Notes: generated by a model from the sequence alone, not told the origin. Shown: positions 10,392 to 21,097, counted from the stretch's first letter. The stretch: DNA of 64,000 nt from Vandiemenella viatica (GCA_031002005.1 JARYHS010009186.1:256027199-256091198); one strand, 5' to 3'. Program-made: numbers and translations.

Positions 10392-10794
10392 ACTGTACCA
10401 GACGCCGGCAGCAAGTTGCACAACTCTCGCAAATTTGCAAAGCTGTTTTGGCACTTAGGTCAATTTGTTTGGGGGAAAAATGTGTGTGACAGAATTCGTA
10501 GTCTACAAAAAGTCATTGCACAAAAATTTTGTCAACGCTCTATTTTTTTGTTAAGTCTGTGGCTTTTCATCTAACGACTTCGTAGAACGGTTGAACAAAT
10601 TGGTTTTAACTGTCAATTTTGCCACTGAGCTGGGAAAAAAAAAAAACTTCACTCTTCAAAAGAAAAATAGTTTTGGTAGTTATGGGTCATCTTCCAGGAA
10701 AATTTCAAACTAAGCATCCAGCAGCAAAGCAAATTGATAATAGGTAACGTTCTTCTATAACACTTCCACGTAGCTACCACAGACTTTCTTTCTT

Positions 10795-11015
10795 TCCTTC
10801 AGGCTTTACAAGTCGTCGACTTCGAGGTCATTAGAGCTGGGATACGATGATAATGCCAGGATCGGGAAGGAATTCGGCCGTGGCGGTTTGAAAGAACCAT
10901 CCTGGCATTAATTTGTATTGTTTCAGGAAGCCATGGAACACCGAAATCTGGATGGTCGCACGGGAATTTGAACCCGCGTTCTACCGAATGCCAGGTTCGA
11001 GTTTTACCACCCACC
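10795..11015 (-). repeat. SINE copy
   Basis: On the minus strand: a tRNA-like head, TTCAAATTCCCGTGC, CCATGGCTTCC, GGCCGAATTCC and a tail related to GACGTCGACG. Degenerate but nearly full length. Confidence 0.7.
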
Positions 11016-11236
11016 TGATACATCCAGTTCGAATCTCGGCCTCGGAGGGGAGTTTAACTCGACTTCACCTCTGGCACAGCTTGTTGTGTGATGTGAAGTA
11101 CGCCAGTGTAAACTCTGTCAGCAGGTCAATACGACAAGCAGATTACATTCTAACAGTGTTGCATTTTTGCAGAACGTTCAGTCAATACACCTTCATATTT
11201 ATTGACTAAATTTTCCACAAGACAATAAACTTGTGG

Positions 11237-11925
11237 ACTGCACCACTTTCGGAATCCACGCGAAATTGGTACTAATATGTTGAAATTTGGTTTAATTGCT
11301 TCAGCATGTCCTCTTCACGTTTTGCGCTCTTGCTTTGGGGAAAACTTGCCAGAAATTTAATTAAAAGTACAGAAATATGACAGCCAGCATTGAAAAATCA
11401 GCGAGAGTCTATTAAAACATTGATTTAATCCTTTCTTGTAAGTTTTCTTGCCGTTTCAGCTTTTCTCCGTTGTAAAAAGTTGCACAGAATTGACAAATAG
11501 ACAATATTTATCCGAGTTGCTATACGGTGATGCCCGCCATCTTATATAGAAACGAGCAATCGGAGATAATCGATTGCTTCCGTTGTAAACAAAGACGCCA
11601 TTTCCGTATGATGCCGCAGAACAAAAATTTCGTAAATTTTTTTCTCTTGGTCCAGGCCGTATTTCAACCTAACCACGAACTCTGTGGCGAGACGAAACTG
11701 TTTAGGTTGGTATGATCCTTGTACCGATAATTTTTGTTATTTTTCAGTGCTGATAGCATGTCGCAGTTCCGCAGCCTCTCATATTAGCACATTTTTAATT
11801 AAATTTCTAGCTACTTTTTCGGAAAGCAAGAGCTCAAAACGTGATGAGGACATGTTGAAGAAGCAATTAAACCAAATTTCAACAGGTTAGTACCAATTTC
11901 GGGTGGGTTCCGAAAGTGGTGCAGT
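11237..11925. repeat. Long-terminal-inverted-repeat MITE
   Basis: Arms of at least 110 bp start ACTGCACCACTTTCGGAA and end TTCCGAAAGTGGTGCAGT. They stay similar through GAAATTTGGTTTAATTGC and the CATGTCCTC block. The interior has a TCCAGGCCGTATTTCAACC stretch that recurs at 37979. No transposase. Confidence 0.8.
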
Positions 11926-12199
11926 GCCCATAAACTTTTCTAGAGCCCGCTCTGAAAGTGTTAATCCTTTGGTAAATTTTGATTGCGTTGGTTTCCCTTT
12001 GATGTTGCCATTTTGACTATTGTGATAGTGTTATTGTTTGTGTGTGAAGTATTCGAATTATGCATAAAGATGAAAGAGTGGAGAGGGTGAGACTCTTTGC
12101 CATAGCATTCAGACTGAAAGACAGTAGAATCATGAACATTCCCGAATGCCATCACGCCGTAGTTTAGTTGGTACTACACAATCCCACCCTAACCTCTGC

Positions 12200-12219
12200 A
12201 CCCCCCCCCCCCCCCCCCA
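12200..12219. repeat. polyC tract
   Basis: About 19 consecutive C. The surrounding 11926-12400 shows no gene. Confidence 0.9.
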
Positions 12220-12409
12220 GGACTCGTAGCTCGTGTGGAGCAGTGGGAGACTGGGTTGTTGATCTACCGCAATTTTGTATGAGCTGGCCAAATGATATGG
12301 TTGTGCAAGTCGTTACGTGCTTACGGATAGTATATAAAATATAGTGATATGCAGGCACCCTTCAATCCTCCTCTACAGCAGAGGGTGAAATGGACAGATT
12401 TCAATTTTA

Positions 12410-12545
12410 CAACGAGCGTGGTGGGTGAGTGGTTAACCCTCCAAAGGCCTGGCTGAATTCCTTCCTGTTCCTTGTCCCCAGTCCCATCCCGCCTCTATTT
12501 ATCTCGACGTCAACAAGGCGTAAAGCGGAAAAAAAAAAAAAAACA
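12410..12545 (+). repeat. SINE fragment, 3' half
   Basis: GGCTGAATTCCTTCCTG, CCTTGTCCCCAGTCCC and CGACGTCAACAAGGCG, ending in polyA, form the family's 3' half. It is joined to a short head piece (GTGGGTGAGTGGTTA). Confidence 0.75.
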
Positions 12546-12756
12546 GTGTTATTTATTATTTCAGATAAACACTTTTCTTCAAGACAAGGCGCAAAGCTCT
12601 TTACTGTCTGTCAGTCAGAATACCCATTGAGTCCCACCATCCGCATTAGAAGAGAGTTGAAAAATCATCTTGCATATCTTTTCTACGTTTCGTCTCTGAA
12701 CTTCAGACAGATATTTACCTGTTATTGCTGAAATAGTCTCTTGGAGTACGACCGAG

Positions 12757-12835
12757 CGTGGTGGTGTAATGGTTAGCGTTCTGGCCTCGCATTCGGGAGG
12801 ACGGAGGTTCGAATCCCCGTAAAAAGATTTTAAGA
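12757..12835 (+). repeat. SINE head fragment
   Basis: The clearest tRNA-like head in the window: an A-box-like GTGGTGTAATGGTTAGCG and the B-box GGTTCGAATCC with CTCGCATTCGGGAGG between them. It is truncated straight after the B-box region, so it is not a tRNA gene. Confidence 0.75.
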
Positions 12836-12924
12836 GCGTAGAGGACGGCATCTTTATTCGGCGTGTTTGTAGTAACGATTTTAGTTAACGGCCAACTTGC
12901 AATGTGAAATTTGATGCCTTAGAT

Positions 12925-13235
12925 CAGGGGTGGCCAACCCAAATGATCTTGCGGGCCACTTTGGAAGTGCATCATAACTCCGCGGGCCGCATATAAAATT
13001 ATATATCCCCATTAGGGACTTTTTTGGAGTGTAAAATTGAAACATTAGTTATTATTGTGTTTACGATTATTCTTACATGTAAACATAGATAATATAATAA
13101 TAATGATACTAAACGCACATTGTAAAGGACTAAATAACACTAAAAATGAAATATAATTTTTTTTTAAGTGTGATGAATCTCGCGGACCGGAAAAATGTTC
13201 AAGGCGGGCCGCATGCGGCGGGTTGGCCACCCCTG
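12925..13235. mobile_element. hAT MITE, 311 bp, perfect terminal repeats
   Basis: Perfect 16-bp ends CAGGGGTGGCCAACCC / GGGTTGGCCACCCCTG, flanked by CCTTAGAT and CCTTAGAC (7/8 match). GCGGGCCGCAT subterminal repeats occur on both sides. Non-coding. Confidence 0.85.
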
Positions 13236-13394
13236 CCTTAGACAATAATTTGCTAGATGATGACTGTGTTGTTGGGATGTAAGTCTGACGAGATGGCCCG
13301 GCTTCACGTAGACTCCACGAAACGAATACTACTCAATAATATATCGACTCTGCCTTTCGTGACGAGATGCTTTGAGTTATATGTTGTTCACTTT

Positions 13395-13565
13395 CGCGCC
13401 ATGACTTCAAGTTCATTAGACACGAGAACTAGGAGAAAGGAAAAGTGGGATTTCAGCCATGGCTTTTCCTTGGAACCATCCCGGCCATCGCCTGAAGTGA
13501 TTTCCATGGAAAGCCGAAAGTGGATGGCCGGACGGGGATTCGAACCCGCTTCCTTTCAGATGAGA
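13395..13565 (-). repeat. SINE fragment
   Basis: On the minus strand GGTTCGAATCCCCGTCCGG and the TTCCATGG body are clear, while the tail is eroded. Confidence 0.7.
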
Positions 13566-13679
13566 AAGACACCCATCGACACACGCCGTTGGTTACCGGA
13601 GACGTGGGTGTCATGAAGTTAGAGTGTGTTGGTGATAGAAAGACACGCGACTTCAGCTTGCAACTAGTTGCTCCTGTTA

Positions 13680-14300
13680 GAGGGCGTCCATAATGACGTG
13701 AGGTGTTTTTCCAGAATTCTGGTCCCCTCTCTGGTGAAACTTGGTGAGATTTTGTCGGACCCCCCCCCCCCTCCTGTAAAGGGACGTCCATAAATTACGT
13801 GAGTGAAATGGGGGGGGTCCGGCGAAATCTCACCAAGGGGGAGGGGGGGATCAACGGAAATCTCACATGAGGTTTTGGAAATTTTTGTTGGACTCTAGAG
13901 CTAAAAAAAAATCTACAAATGACGCGAAAGTCGATTTTAGGGGGGTATTTCGTCGAAAAGTGGGGGTGTAACGGCTTTGGGTGAGACCTTAAAAAAAAAG
14001 TCTCAAAGTTGCGAGGGCGATTTCTAGGGCGCAGAGGGGTCTCTCGGACCAGATCTCAGGAAGTCTCACCCCTCCCCCCCCCCTACCAATCGACCTCTTA
14101 ACTTTTTAAGACTTTTTTTTTAACCAAAATTGACTTTCGCGCCATTTGTAGACTTTTTTAATTTTTTTTTTTAGCTCTACAGTTCTACAAGAATTTTAAA
14201 ACCTCCGTAAGATTTCCGTTGACCCCCCTCCCCCTTGGTGAGATTTCGCCGGACCCCCCCCCCCCCCTATTTCACCTCACGTGATTAAAGGACGCCCCCT
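13680..14300. repeat. Two adjacent GC-rich MITEs
   Basis: A partial copy (13680-13785, starting GGGCGTCCATAATGACGTGAGG) abuts a full one (about 13787-14300, from GGGACGTCCATAAATTACGTG to CACCTCACGTGATTAAAGG). The full copy has TA at each edge, as expected of a TA-targeting transposase. Its two halves are near mirror images. Confidence 0.75.
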
Positions 14301-14875
14301 AAGCAGCTTGCGTCGCTTTGCACCAACCGATTTCTGGTGTTTCGACTGTAGAACGTGATTTCACTGCCCTTAAATTTTTCTGTCTTGCCTGTACTACCCG
14401 AGCGAATTCACAGGCAGTAAAGAAGCGGGCGCTGAGAAATTACGGAGTCAGAGATATGAAAAATGTGAACCCTGGAGGGAAATTATGTCCGGAAGCGTGG
14501 GTGCTTTCCGCTTTATGGATTAAGTACTTTTTTCGTTTTTACAAGAAAAAGCGAGAGCTTATAAATTGAATGTATTTCATATCATAAATTCTGGTAAATT
14601 CATTGTAGTAGGATGTGCACAGGTCAGTACACATGTTTTATTCTTTGATCTTTTGCCGAAATTAGGTAACAGTAAAACACAGTGTTTTAAAACTTTTTAC
14701 CTCTATCGCTACGCAGTATCTGAAAGACATCTCTCCGACATGTATGTCTGTACGAGCAGCGCGTCACCCACATGCCTTCGACGTCACATCCGCCGGTACT
14801 AGGGTCTAATCCCGGTCAGACTAGCAACTAGCCAGTGTTCCGTAGTTCCTCGAAGTCACTCCAGGCTGCGGCGCT
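14301..14875. other. Unassigned stretch
   Basis: Two plus-strand open frames of about 80 codons are present. Neither has a recognisable domain, splice context or homologous neighbour, so I leave them uncalled. Confidence 0.4.
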
Positions 14876-14879
14876 TCCT

Positions 14880-14975
14880 TTAAAAAATACCTTACCCGAA
14901 TTCCTTGCCGCCAGTACTGTCTTGTCTCTAATGACATCGATGTCGACGGCGCAAAAGCCCCCCAAAAAAACATAA
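14880..14975 (+). repeat. SINE 3' fragment
   Basis: CCGAATTCCTTGCC, CTTGTCTCTAATGAC and GATGTCGACGGCGC match the 3' half of the family. Confidence 0.6.
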
Positions 14976-15208
14976 GTCTTCCCCCGCCAGTATCACACTT
15001 TGTTAGGCACCTTTAAAATGTCCCCGTTTTCCGATAGTTACCCTCACTAAAAAGTAAACAAAACTTCTAGATGTGCAGAAATGTATACAGATGTCCAATT
15101 AGTGAAATAGATTGATAGAAAAACTATGTTTTATGTGTGGGATCTCGAGGATTTCACAACAGGTTACCATTTTAGACGCTGTAGTCGACATAGCCTAATA
15201 TACGGGTA

Positions 15209-16117
15209 CATGATTTCTTCGTCCATCTGTTATTTGATTGAAACGCGATTTTTATGTATATTTATTCGTTGCCAATCAAAATATAACCGCAAGTATTTTT
15301 AGTTAAATTAAAAAAAAATTTAAAAGCTTTTATGCACTAGTTTTTTTAAAAATAAATTTTAATTAATTTCTAGAGAGATATGTAAAGAACATAAAAAGTT
15401 TGGGTTGCCTATGTTAATAATGGCCATAATTGCAGCTGTAAGGGAGCGTGCATAAACCACGTAGCTCCATTTTGGCCTCCCCCCCCCACGTAGCCCAACG
15501 TGGCTTTTGCCTCTACCCCCCCCCCCCCCCACGTAGCACGTAGCTTTTTTCACTTTTGACTCCAGAAGACATTTTGTACTCTTTTTCTCTTGTCAGACTA
15601 TTGTAAATTACATAAGAAGATAATTAACTGAGGGAAATAAATATTCACATGCTGTTGTGAGTTATATTCCTCATTTTAACTGTGAAAAATGTTATGAAAG
15701 GAAAGCTACGTGGCCTGGCTCGGAACCCCCCGTCCCCCCACGTAGCCTAGCGTAGCCTTCCAGCCAACCCCTCCCCCCAACCCCTCCCCTGGACCGAGCC
15801 ACGTAGTTTGTGCACGCTCCCTAAAAGTTAGCGCACTAAATCGTCTGTCAGACGGTTTAACAGCTGACAATTCCTACTTGCGGCCACTTTTACATAGTCA
15901 ACCCCAACTTTTTATCTTTTTTTTCGTGTCTCTCTTTGAAATGAATTATAATTTATTTTAAAAACAAGTGAATAGATTTTTTGATTTAAAAAAAAAATTA
16001 CTAAAAATACTTGCGGCCATATTTTGATAGGCAGCGCGGCAGAATCTTATTCTGTTTCCGATAATTATACATAAAAATAGAAATTCAATCAAATAACAGA
16101 TGGACGTAGAAATGATG
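15209..16117. repeat. Terminal-inverted-repeat element hosting a nested MITE
   Basis: The outer arms share CGTCCATCTGTTATTTGATTG (left) with its complement near 16080-16106. They remain similar through TTTTTATGTATAATTA and CCGCAAGTATTTTTAGT. The inner element at 15441-15822 interrupts it. No transposase frame. Confidence 0.7.
15441..15822. mobile_element. MITE, AGGGAGCGTGCA ends
   Basis: Ends AGGGAGCGTGCATAAACCACG and, inward from the right, AGGGAGCGTGCACAAACTACG. If the element is taken as GGGAGC...GCTCCC, the flanks are TAA on both sides, which would suit a PIF/Harbinger-type insertion. CACGTAGC motifs repeat along both arms. Confidence 0.75.
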
Positions 16118-16500
16118 CAGCCAGTTCTTGGATTAATAGACCGACTTGTTCAACCAGGCGCCGCAGGTTGGCTTGTAGAGGTGTCTGTCGCCATCGAACG
16201 TGGAGAAGATGGCGGACTGCGCAACGTGTCGGGCAGACTCGCGATTTTTCGTCCGGAATTTCGGTTTTTGTTTTTGCTCAAGTTGCTGATGACAAAAGGT
16301 GAGTGCGGTGCAGCCAGCGCTGGCTGCGTTTGTGCGAGAAGCAGTAAACAGCGTAATTACGCGCTTTTTTTTGTCGCCTCGCAGCCAGCAAACAAATGCG
16401 CACAAAGCAAGGCTGGGCGCGAACAAAAAGACGCGCCTCGCGATTAAAAAGCGCGCGCTGCGAGGCGGCGCGCCGGATATCAGTTCCGAATAAACCAAAC
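16118..16500 (+). promoter_or_regulatory. CpG-rich block, possible promoter and first exon
   Basis: This GC/CpG-rich island in AT-rich DNA contains GCCAGCGCTGGC and GCGTAATTACGC palindromes and a run of GCGC/CGCG. A plus-strand frame ends ATGACAAAAG followed by the consensus donor GTGAGT at 16299. The donor is in phase with the exon-like block at 17412. Overlapping open frames on both strands reflect GC content as much as coding. Confidence 0.3.
16289..16298 (+). CDS. Candidate short first coding exon of an unknown gene
   Basis: ATG ACA AAA G then GTGAGT. Spliced to 17412 it gives Met-Thr-Lys-Gly and continues open. The same frame is open back to an upstream ATG at 16100, so the start is undecided. 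No recognisable family. Confidence 0.2.
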
Positions 16501-16637
16501 ATTACTTCACTTCGTATTTACTCCGTTACATTGTTTTTACAATTCACGTATTTACCTTCAGCACGCGTATCGTCAAGAGATTTGCACTGGATCGGGTTTC
16601 GTGTAAAGGTACACTTTCAGATCTTGTTTAGTTGTGA

Positions 16638-16805
16638 CCAGTGCTGGGTAAAGCTAATCAAAAAGTTAACTGCGTTAATCGTTAATCCGCTGCATAAAAA
16701 GTTGACTACTGATAACCGATAAAGCGTATTTTTTTTTTCAAATTTAACGCAAGTTTGCAATTATCCGCTAAATGTTAACCATCAACAATACATCTACCCA
16801 GTGTC
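16638..16805. repeat. Short hAT-like MITE
   Basis: Starts CAGTGCTGGGTAAAGC and ends CTACCCAGTG, with GTTAAC/TTAACG motifs inside. It resembles the left end of the BED-finger hAT remnant at 42581. No clear target duplication. Confidence 0.45.
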
Positions 16806-17411
16806 CCTCTGGAAATTGAGTTCTTATTGGGTTTCAACTTTTTAATCAGCTTCTCAAAATCGGATGCTACAACATGCAATGGAATCATGTTGGCAACGAA
16901 AAGGCTTACAATGCCCTGGACCACACCAGACTAAGATATGCAGCTGTCAGGTGACTACGGTGCCAGAAGATTCTCCAATACTTTGCTGACGTAATCATTT
17001 ATTGAATTCCTATATTAATTGTTCTCGCAATCTTTAAATGCAATATAATCGAATAAATATGGCCAAGTATTTTCAATCGTCTCATTGCTATTACTATCGT
17101 TTCTGATTTCACCGAACAGTTTCTAGATCTTAAGTTTCCATGATTTAATCATGTAACGAATATCAATCTAATTTATTTCACTAACACACAAACTAAAAAG
17201 TGACACTATATTCCTCGCAGTAACAAAGTTATAAAAATATCAAAATCAATCATTGATCGAATTTGAAACGTGATGGTGTGCTCAAATTTTCCTGCCTTTC
17301 GATGTACATTTTCAAAGTGTTTAATGCCTGAAATCAAGTGATAACTTGCAGTAATAGTCTTTTGACCCCTTCTATGCACTAATCTGAGTTGAGCTCCTAG
17401 TATTTGTCTAG

Positions 17412-17620
17412 GACCTCGTACACGCCTTGCACACTTCCAGTGTCTCTTCATCAAGCGCTGCGGCTGGGCGTCACTTTTGGGAGGAAGCGGGTTCGAATTT
17501 GATAGTATTTGTCTTGTGGATGTCGACCAACAAATACGACGTATGTGGGAACTGGAACGGCTCGCCCAGCGACTAAATGAAACTGAACGAGAGAATGAAC
17601 ATTTGAGCGTCGTGCGTCGC
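17412..17620 (+). CDS. Candidate internal exon of an unknown gene (coiled-coil segment)
   Basis: A well-formed exon by signal: acceptor TTGTCTAG before GACCTCG and donor GTATGT after CGTCGC. In its open frame it encodes 69 codons plus two bases. It begins PRTRLAHFQC and ends with a charged, heptad-like stretch, MWELERLAQRLNETERENEH. Composition differs from surrounding AT-rich DNA. The frame stays open to a TGA at 17642. Its phases fit the donor at 16299 but not Homer exon 2. I do not recognise the protein, and it may be a fossil of an inserted sequence. Confidence 0.25.
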
Positions 17621-17805
17621 GTATGTCTGGGAATTTTCATTTGAATTCGTTTCGTTACAAAGAAAAATGTGTAACTACAAACATATTGCGCTTACGTTAT
17701 TTTAAAGTCATATTATTTACTATTAAGTGTTTATATTTTCAACGAGGCAAGTAATTTTGACAACATAAAGAGTTAGATAATTATGTACGTTTTCGCGGCG
17801 GCAAT

Positions 17806-17893
17806 GCTTTATAAAAACTTCTCGGGTTTTAAGCCGCGTCAGAATTGAGAAACGGCTCAATTCTGACGCGGCTTAAAACACGAGAAGTTTTTA
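17806..17893. repeat. Near-perfect hairpin flanked by direct repeats
   Basis: Arms of about 40 bp (TTTATAAAAACTTCTCGGG ... GTCAGAATTGAG, and the complement) surround a loop of about 6 bp with one mismatch. ACATAAAGAGTTA occurs on both sides (17763-17775 and 17898-17910). The terminal motif matches 633 and 5120. Confidence 0.75.
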
Positions 17894-18189
17894 TAAAACA
17901 TAAAGAGTTATTTTGTAGTTATGTTTTTGTTTAACATCAAAATTTACAGAGAATAATTTGTAAATAGGAAATCCGGTTAGATGATTTGAGATGGTTACTG
18001 ATTTTATTTTTATAATTGAACATAGGTTAGTGATATTTTATTGATTTCAAACATTCATGAAATGCGTTTATTCTAAAATGCAATATTATAATTTCTATAT
18101 AAAAGTGCAAACTTTACCTATACTTACTTTAGTAAATGTACAATTTACTTAAACTTCACAAAGTACGAACGAAGTAATCCCGTAACCCG

Positions 18190-18356
18190 TACGCGACGGC
18201 AATCGATGCGTTGCTTCACGCTAGTGATCGATTGAATCAAAAGTAAAGAGTAACGGAACGATACGATAGTTACGATATCGCCCCGTGCGCGGCGCGACTC
18301 TGTACGATGCTTCGTGTTAGTGCTCGGTTGTACCAAAAATAACGAGTAACCAGGGC
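18190..18356. repeat. Degenerate tandem duplication, ~96-bp period
   Basis: CGATGCGTTGCTTCACGCTAG...AAAGAGTAAC is followed by a diverged second copy, CGATGCTTCGTGTTAG...AACGAGTAAC. Non-coding. Confidence 0.5.
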
Positions 18357-19084
18357 AGGCGCAAAGGATTCTGGGGCCCCTGGTAAGGGGGCGTCCATTA
18401 ATGATGACGTGAAATGGGGGGGGGGGAGGGAGGTCCTGCGAAATCTCACCAAGGGGGAGGGGGGGATCAACGGAAATCTCACGCGAGGTTTTGAAATTCT
18501 TGTAGGACTGTAGAGCTTAAAAAAAAAAAGTCTACCAATCGACTTTAGGGGGGATATTTCGTCCAAAAGTAGGAGCTATAACCGCCCTTGGAAGCATGAG
18601 ACAAAAAAAGGTCCCAAAAAGTTAACCCCTTACTGCATACCATTTTCTTGTTTGTGGAACTCATATTTGAGCAAATACTTTGAAACTGCATGTTGGGACA
18701 GATATAGTACACAATCAAGAAGAGCTGTGCAAATTTTAAATGTGATCTGTTGAGAGAATAAGGAAATATGAAGTATGAATTTTGCTTTGCGCTGTGAGCA
18801 GTTTACATCCAATTTCGGTCATACAAACAGTTGTATTTGATACAGTAAACATTTGATTTCAGTGTTTATACAATTTCTAGGATGAAAAGGACATCTGTGG
18901 ACAATTATAAAGAGGTAAGTTTATACATTTGTCCATTAGAATATATATAATATTGAAGAAAGGGTTTGTGACAGATATGGAACAATATGCAGTCTAGCTT
19001 GTGTGAACAAGCTGGCCCCTATTGAGAAGAATAAATACGGACAACAATCCTCCTATTCGAGTAGCAGTTGTAGATGTCCTCTGG

Positions 19085-19365
19085 CAAACAAGGAAACCTT
19101 ATCGAAGAAACTGGGTAGGACAAGAAAATGAAATCCAAAAACAGCTGGACAGTAAGAAGAAGAGAGAGCCTGCGGCAGATCTTCCGCAGTATCAGGATGG
19201 GATAGATCTCATGCCCGTCTGGTTGTGAAACTGTAGTTGTTGCAATTATCCAGACTGCAAAGGAAAATCCTAAAAAGCACGTGTGAAGTGCAGTGCAACA
19301 TTGTGCTTGGACAAGGAGAGAAACTGCTTCATAAAGTTTTATAACAAATAGACTAAATGGAAAGT
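19085..19365 (+). pseudogene. piggyBac transposase C-terminal remnant
   Basis: One frame reads KKREPAADLPQYQDGIDL. After a frame shift, a cysteine-rich tail follows (CSCCNYPDC, then a stop, then KCSATLCLDKERNCF). This is the zinc-binding C-terminus typical of piggyBac transposases. Broken by a shift and stops. Confidence 0.65.
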
Positions 19366-19639
19366 GAATTAGTATTATTTCTAATAAATGTGTACTCTAA
19401 TGAATAGAAACTGTAATTATTTTACGTAAATAAACTAAGTTCTACTAGTATATGTGTATATCTTATATATTTTCCAAATGTTGCATCATCCATCTCGAAA
19501 CTAGTATCACAACACGTTATCCATCATTGCATGCTGTCCATGAACCGATTCATTTCTGTACTCATTTTTCCCACGAGCGATTAGGGAATGGAATAGAAAG
19601 GATTTACCGGGCGACTAAACTTAAAATCCGACAGGAGTA

Positions 19640-19800
19640 GCTTTCGATGAAGCACTCCAGCCATCCTGATCTGAGTTTTCCATGGTTTTCCCAGATCACT
19701 CCACGCGAATGCGGGGATGGTTCCTCACAATAGCCCATGGACGCCTCCTGCCATATCCCTTATAACTCTTCCAAACCATAACCCCTTTCGATAGGTGCAG
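19640..19800 (+). repeat. SINE-like fragment inside the piggyBac element
   Basis: GCCATCCTGATCTGAG, TTTTCCATGGTTTTCCC, GATCACTCCACGCGAATGCG and GGATGGTTCCTC match the SINE body. The head and tail are diverged. Confidence 0.6.
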
Positions 19801-20161
19801 TGCACCCTCCGCTACACACTTTTAGTGAATCGCGGAGTAATAATAATAATAATAATAAATATATGGCACAAACCTTTAAATCAATAATAATCTCCCCCAA
19901 ATAAGATTTGGAATTTTTTAAGTATTTTTCTTGAAATCACGGAGTTAACAAGTGGCATTTTTTTCTAAGAAAAAAAAAACATCATGCAGTAAGGGGTTAA
20001 GTTACGAAGTCGATTAGTAGGGGAAAAAGGGGGGGGGACGGAATTCCGGAAAAACACCTCACGTCATTAATGGATGCCCCCTTAGCGTTCTCAGCAGTGA
20101 CGTAACCCGTCGGGGCCCGTGGCTAATTTATCGGATGGGGCCCCTTTCTGAGGCCAGACGG

Positions 20162-20984
20162 CAGGGGCGACCTTTAGGGGTGGCGAACAGGGCAATCGCC
20201 CAGGGCCTCGCTCTTGAAGGGGCCTCGCGCAGCTATCCAAGTTGATTAAAGTTAATGTTTTAAAAAATTATTTTATCTCCAGCTGTTAGTGCAACAATAA
20301 ACTTGTTTAATTGATGGTAAAGTATATATTAATTACTAACTAATCAAAATTTCTTAATTAGATTTATTGACTTTCACATTCGTATAATAGCAGGAGAAAT
20401 AGCTGATATTGATGGACTAGAATTGTATGAAGAAAGCGACGGCGGTATCACAGTGATGACATAAATAACAGAAAAAAACATTAACTGAATTACTGAAGTG
20501 AACCCCACTATCGAAGTAGTCTTGAGAATTATTGCCGCCACACGTAATACAGTTGCGTCCGCAGAAAGAAGTTTTTCATGGTTAAAAAATATTAAAACAT
20601 ATATGAGGAAATCGATGACACAATATTAATTTTCAGCTCTTTCTATTCTTTGAATTGAAAATGAAATAGCTCATTCGTTAGTTCGTGATTTTATTAAATA
20701 TTTTAGTTTCAGGAAAAGGCGCAAACATCATTTTTAAATCCCTGTGCGTATATCTTCCAAGTCCTTAATGTACTTCAGTTTATCCTTCATGATTTGTCAT
20801 CTTTATGTTTGTTAACTTTTAATAACTCTTCTAATATAATATTTTAAAACTCAGTTTATTTTTATGATGTTTGCATTTATCGTTGATCATCAGAAATACC
20901 TACGATTAATATATCTTGTACAAAGGACAAGGGCCTCGCAAAGATCTGCCGCCCGGGGCCTCGCAATGACTAAGGCCGACGCTG
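20162..20984 (+). mobile_element. hAT element with transposase remnant
   Basis: Perfect CCAGACGG duplications (20154-20161, 20985-20992). Ends CAGGGGCGACCTTTAG and, inward from the right, CAGCGTCGGCCTTAG. The plus strand at 20520-20740 encodes a hAT dimerisation segment: TVASAERSFSWLKNIKTYMR, then IENEIAHSLVRDFI, interrupted by stops. Confidence 0.85.
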
Positions 20985-21097
20985 CCAGACGGGACCTGTT
21001 TTTGACAGTAACGATTTAATAGTATGGAGTACTGATTGGTTTACTTTCCCAGCTCTGGCCTTGTTCTGATATGCGTGGTGTGGTGTGTGTGTTGCAG

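Larger units (their letters stand above)
18626..19996 (+). mobile_element. Decayed piggyBac element with intact ends
   Basis: Flanked by TTAA at 18622-18625 and 19997-20000. The terminal repeats CCCCTTACTGCAT and ATGCAGTAAGGGG are perfect over 13 bp. It contains a transposase remnant (19085-19365) and a SINE-like insertion (19640-19800). It cannot encode a working transposase. Confidence 0.85.
18386..20090. repeat. GC-rich MITE split by a piggyBac element
   Basis: The left end AGGGGGCGTCCATTAATG and right end CATTAATGGATGCCCCC are inverted partners, flanked by TA. The two halves are separated by the TTAA-bounded element at 18626-19996. Confidence 0.75.

Noticed and set aside
12757..12835. 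A tRNA gene, judged from good A- and B-box-like motifs
   Set aside because: Sequence breaks off after the B-box with no acceptor stem, and the same head occurs in many SINE copies.
16100..16447. 115-codon frame as a full gene
   Set aside because: It overlaps minus-strand frames of similar length in a CpG-rich block, and its start lies in a repeat arm. Only the donor-ending part is kept as a weak candidate.
17206..17640. 144-codon minus-strand open frame, Arg/Ser-rich
   Set aside because: Antisense to the better-formed plus-strand exon candidate. No domain, splice or start support.
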